Source of the DNA: Selaginella tamariscina
Lineage: Eukaryota > Streptophyta > Lycopodiopsida > Selaginellales > Selaginellaceae
Reading direction: 5' to 3'
Assembly (NCBI GenBank): GCA_003024785.1
Contig: PUQB01000328.1
Location: 186,001-250,000 of the forward strand
DNA length: 64,000 nt
The position numbers and the translations under genes were made by a program. The notes beneath the pieces are model-generated. The model ran no database searches. It was not told the DNA's origin and worked only from the letters and a program-made list of their open reading frames with translations. The first letter of the stretch is position 1, and every line of letters begins with the position of its first letter. Shown here one piece after another: positions 61,376-64,000 of the stretch.

Positions 61376-62253
61376 TCGAGTTGGCAATTCGTTGTGACAA
61401 CCGGTTGATCGAGCGGAAACAAGAACGTCGGCATCCTTCTTTCTTCTTGGTGCCGTCTTCTTCCATTTCTGCAGTCCCTGTTCCCTCATCTGCTGATTCA
61501 TCATCTTCCTCAGTAGAACCATCCCCGATGGAATTAGGGCGATCACGCCGAGGCAAGCTTTTGCCAACCGAACGTCAGAAGCGGATTCAGTACAAGCTTT
61601 GTTTGTACTGTGGGGACCCGTACCACAAGTTGGAGAATTGTCATCGACGTCCAAAACAAGCTCGTGAAGTGGCCCTTGCTGTGCTGCCGGGAAACGAGAA
61701 GATCCAGCCCGAATAGGAGCCGTCCGGCTGGATTGCCGTGGAACAACTCATGTTCCTCAAGGCTCTTCACTCATAACATCTTCCCTTCCTCATCTTGGAT
61801 CCATTCCATCCACGAAGGTGTGCAAGCCGTTCCATGTTCCGGTGCAGCTGAAGACACCAGAGGTGGAGTTCTCTGGTAAAGCTTTGGTGGATAGCGGAGC
61901 GAACGCAAATTTCATCGACAAGAATTTTGCTGTCAACACGGGATCCGTCTACATCCTTTGAAGACTCCTGGTTCTGTACGGGTCGTTGATGGACGAGATA
62001 TCAAATCTGGAGCGGTAATAAATGACACGGAGTTCGTTGAGGTCGTTGCTTGCGGTGCTGTGTGCAACATCTCCTTCAGTGTTGTTTCTATTCCAGACTC
62101 TACGATTATCCTTGGTTTGCCGTGGATCGAGTTGGTGGATCCTGGTTGGAGAGAACGTTTCATGAACAGTTTCCCAGCTGTTTCAACTCCAGCCACACTC
62201 TTTGATTCCGATCCTGTTCCAGTTCCTCCTCCACTTCAGTCTCGCATATCACC

Positions 62254-63776
62254 TTGAAGCAGTTCAAGAAAGATAGCCGACATGACCCAGCATCCGTGTT
62301 CGCGATCAAAGTCTATCCCTGCTCTGCTAAGGATGTTTCTGTTCCTCCTGCCTTACCAAAGCAGTATGCCGATTTCGCAGACGTCTTCGACAAAAAGAAA
62401 GCTTCTGCCTTGCCACCGCACCGTGAGTACGACTGTCCTATCGATCTCGTTGAGGGTAAGCAGCCGTCCTCCGGTCCCATTTACGGTCTCTCACCAACAG
62501 AGTTGGAGACATTGAGGAAATACATTGAGGAGAATCTTGTCACCGGATTTATCCGTCATTCGCGATCACCGGCTGGTGCTCCAGTATTCTTTGTTTCCAA
62601 GAAGGATGGAAGTCTCCGGCTCGTGGTGGACTACCGAGATCTGAATAAGGTCACCATTCCAAACAAGTATCCTCTCCCGCTCGTCTCCGACATGCTCGAA
62701 CGTCTTTCTGGTGCCCGGTACTTCACAAAGATCGATTTAAGAGGAGCGTACAATCTCATCCGAATTCGAGAAGGGGACGAGTGGAAAACAGCTTTCCGTA
62801 CACGCTACGGACATTTCGAGTACGTAGTAATGCCGTTCGGCCTGACAAATGCACCTGCTGTGTTCCAGCACATGGCTAACGATATTTTCGGGACTTCTTG
62901 GATTTGTTTGTCATCATGTACCTAGACGACATCCTGATATTTTCCAAGACTCGAGAAGAACACGAACGGCATGTACGGTTAGTCTTGGAGAGGCTCCGGA
63001 AGCACCACTTGTTTGCCAAGTTGGAGAAGTGCTCTTTCAGTCAGCAGTCTGTCGAGTTCCTGGGGTACATCATTTCAGCTGAAGGTGTTCACATGGATCC
63101 TGCAAAAGTCCGGACTGTATTGGAGTGGGAGAGACCATCAAATGTTCGTGATGTTCGATGTTTCCTCGGGTTTGCGAACTTCTATCGACGTTTCGTTCGG
63201 GATTTCTCCAAGATTGCATTGCCATTGACGAAGTTGACTGGCAAGGATGTTCCATTTGTCTGGTCCTCTGAGGCTGAGGAGGCGTTCGAGTTCCTAAAGA
63301 AGGCGTTCACCTCGGCACCTGTTCTTATCCATCCTGACCCTGCGAAGCCATATTTTGGAAGCTGATGCCTCTGACTTCGCCATTGGTGGAGTGTTGTCCC
63401 AGGAAGGTCCAGATCATCTTCTCCATCCCATTGCTTTCCATTCCCGCAAGTTCACTGCACCTGAGATCAACTACGATGTTACAACAAGGAGCTGCTGGCG
63501 ATCGTCGATGCCTTTGAGGAGTGGCGCAGATTCCTTGAAGGTTCCCCGCATGTGGTTAAGGTGTATTGTGATCACAAGAACCTCCAGTACTGGGCAACAG
63601 CACGAGTTCTCAATCGACGTCAGGCGCGATGGGCACAGTCTTTGTCCCGGTTCCGATACGTGATTATTCATCGTCCCGGTCGTCTAAATGGCAAAGCAGA
63701 TGCCTTATCTCGTCGCAGTTACCTAGCTCCAGTACCAGGTGAAATCCGATTTGATCAACAAGAACAAGTCATCTGA
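62254..63776 (+). pseudogene. Ty3/gypsy RT-RNase H, broken by three frame shifts
   Basis: RT fingers and palm sit at 62254-62890 and the YLDD catalytic loop, thumb and connection at about 62890-63362. RNase H is at 63355-63776 ([14 protein letters not shown]; later [15 protein letters not shown] in another frame; then [13 protein letters not shown] and [10 protein letters not shown]). The breaks near 62895, 63360 and 63480 are small. Except for these the protein is close to full length, so the copy is probably recent. It would copy RNA into DNA and remove the RNA strand. Start 62254 is not a real initiation site; it is where the frame opens. Confidence 0.88.
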
Positions 63777-64000
63777 GCTCCGACCAGTTGTTGGTAACGC
63801 GCTTTCCCGTTCTTCTGCTCCAGTTGACACTTCGTTTTTGGATCTAATCCGAGAAAATCTCCCTCAAGACGAGTTTGCTCGTGATGTCCTTGCACATGTT
63901 CGACGAGTTCAGCCATTGTCTTCAGGGTCACAACTACGAGATTATGCTGCTTTCCATCTTCATAATGGGTTGCTGTACCACCACATCCAAATCTATGTTC

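Larger units (their letters stand above)
60812..64000 (+). mobile_element. Ty3/gypsy retrotransposon gag-protease-RT-RNase H, cut by right edge
   Basis: Gag, protease, RT and RNase H follow in order on the plus strand, with integrase beyond the window. Motifs: zinc knuckle CLYCGDPYHKLENC (about 61597-61640), protease LVDSGANANFI (about 61888), [50 protein letters not shown] and YLDDILIF (62916), RNase [15 protein letters not shown] and [11 protein letters not shown]. Frame breaks occur near 61340, 61715, 61945, 62895, 63360 and 63480, mostly one base each. The domain order is that of chromovirus-type Ty3 elements. Confidence 0.92.

Overview
This is nuclear DNA of a land plant. It has spliced genes with GT-AG introns, many TG/CA/GA microsatellites in introns and spacers, plant-type (CCCTAAA)n repeats, a BAHD acyltransferase, a BTL/Brittle1-like mitochondrial carrier and two GUX-type xylan glucuronosyltransferases. 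Large amounts of Ty3/gypsy and some Ty1/copia debris fit a repeat-rich genome. I cannot name the species; a seed-free plant (lycophyte, fern or bryophyte) is a guess.

Layout. 1-4.65 kb: Ty3/gypsy sequence, namely a minus-strand gag-protease-RT cut by the window edge and a short plus-strand LTR element with gag fused in frame to integrase. 4.65-7.3 kb: AT-rich spacer with a small transposon relic. 7.3-23.9 kb: the host gene island, all on the plus strand: an SDR-family reductase, a BAHD acyltransferase, a BTL-like adenine nucleotide carrier and two tandem GUX paralogues. 24-25.4 kb: AT-rich spacer. 25.4-28.7 kb: a PIF/Harbinger element (HARBI1-like DDE transposase plus Myb/SANT protein). 28.7-33.7 kb: degenerate AT-rich repeats, microsatellites, possible unrecognised minus-strand exons and an LTR-retrotransposon relic.

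33.73-48.76 kb is the most interesting part: about 15 kb bounded by a 28-bp near-perfect terminal inverted repeat. Inside, a minus-strand gene for a large protein with DUF7869-like (DDE/RNase H-like) motifs and plus-strand genes point away from a central non-coding block. That block carries two arrays of one 18-bp palindrome (GGCGGGATTAATCCCGCC; roughly 17 and 30 copies) flanking AT-rich inverted repeats, telomere-like tracts and a microsatellite satellite. The plus-strand genes encode a ParB-like protein with a possible degenerate N4/N6 DNA methyltransferase tail, and an FCP1/NIF-type HAD phosphatase-like protein. One diverged palindrome also lies in an intron of the ParB-like gene. I read this as a large DNA transposon or domesticated mobile unit with its own parS-like or iteron-like array; that function is inference.

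48.8-64 kb: layers of dead retrotransposons (gypsy integrase, copia RNase H, reverse-strand gypsy integrase and chromodomain), spacer with no recognised gene, then a fairly well preserved plus-strand Ty3/gypsy element (candidate 5' LTR, gag, protease, RT, RNase H) that runs off the right edge.

The host genes are housekeeping or cell-wall functions with no obvious joint pathway, apart from the two GUX paralogues, which should both act on xylan in the Golgi. Several mobile-element ORFs have single-base frame breaks, often in homopolymers, so real decay and assembly error cannot be separated here.
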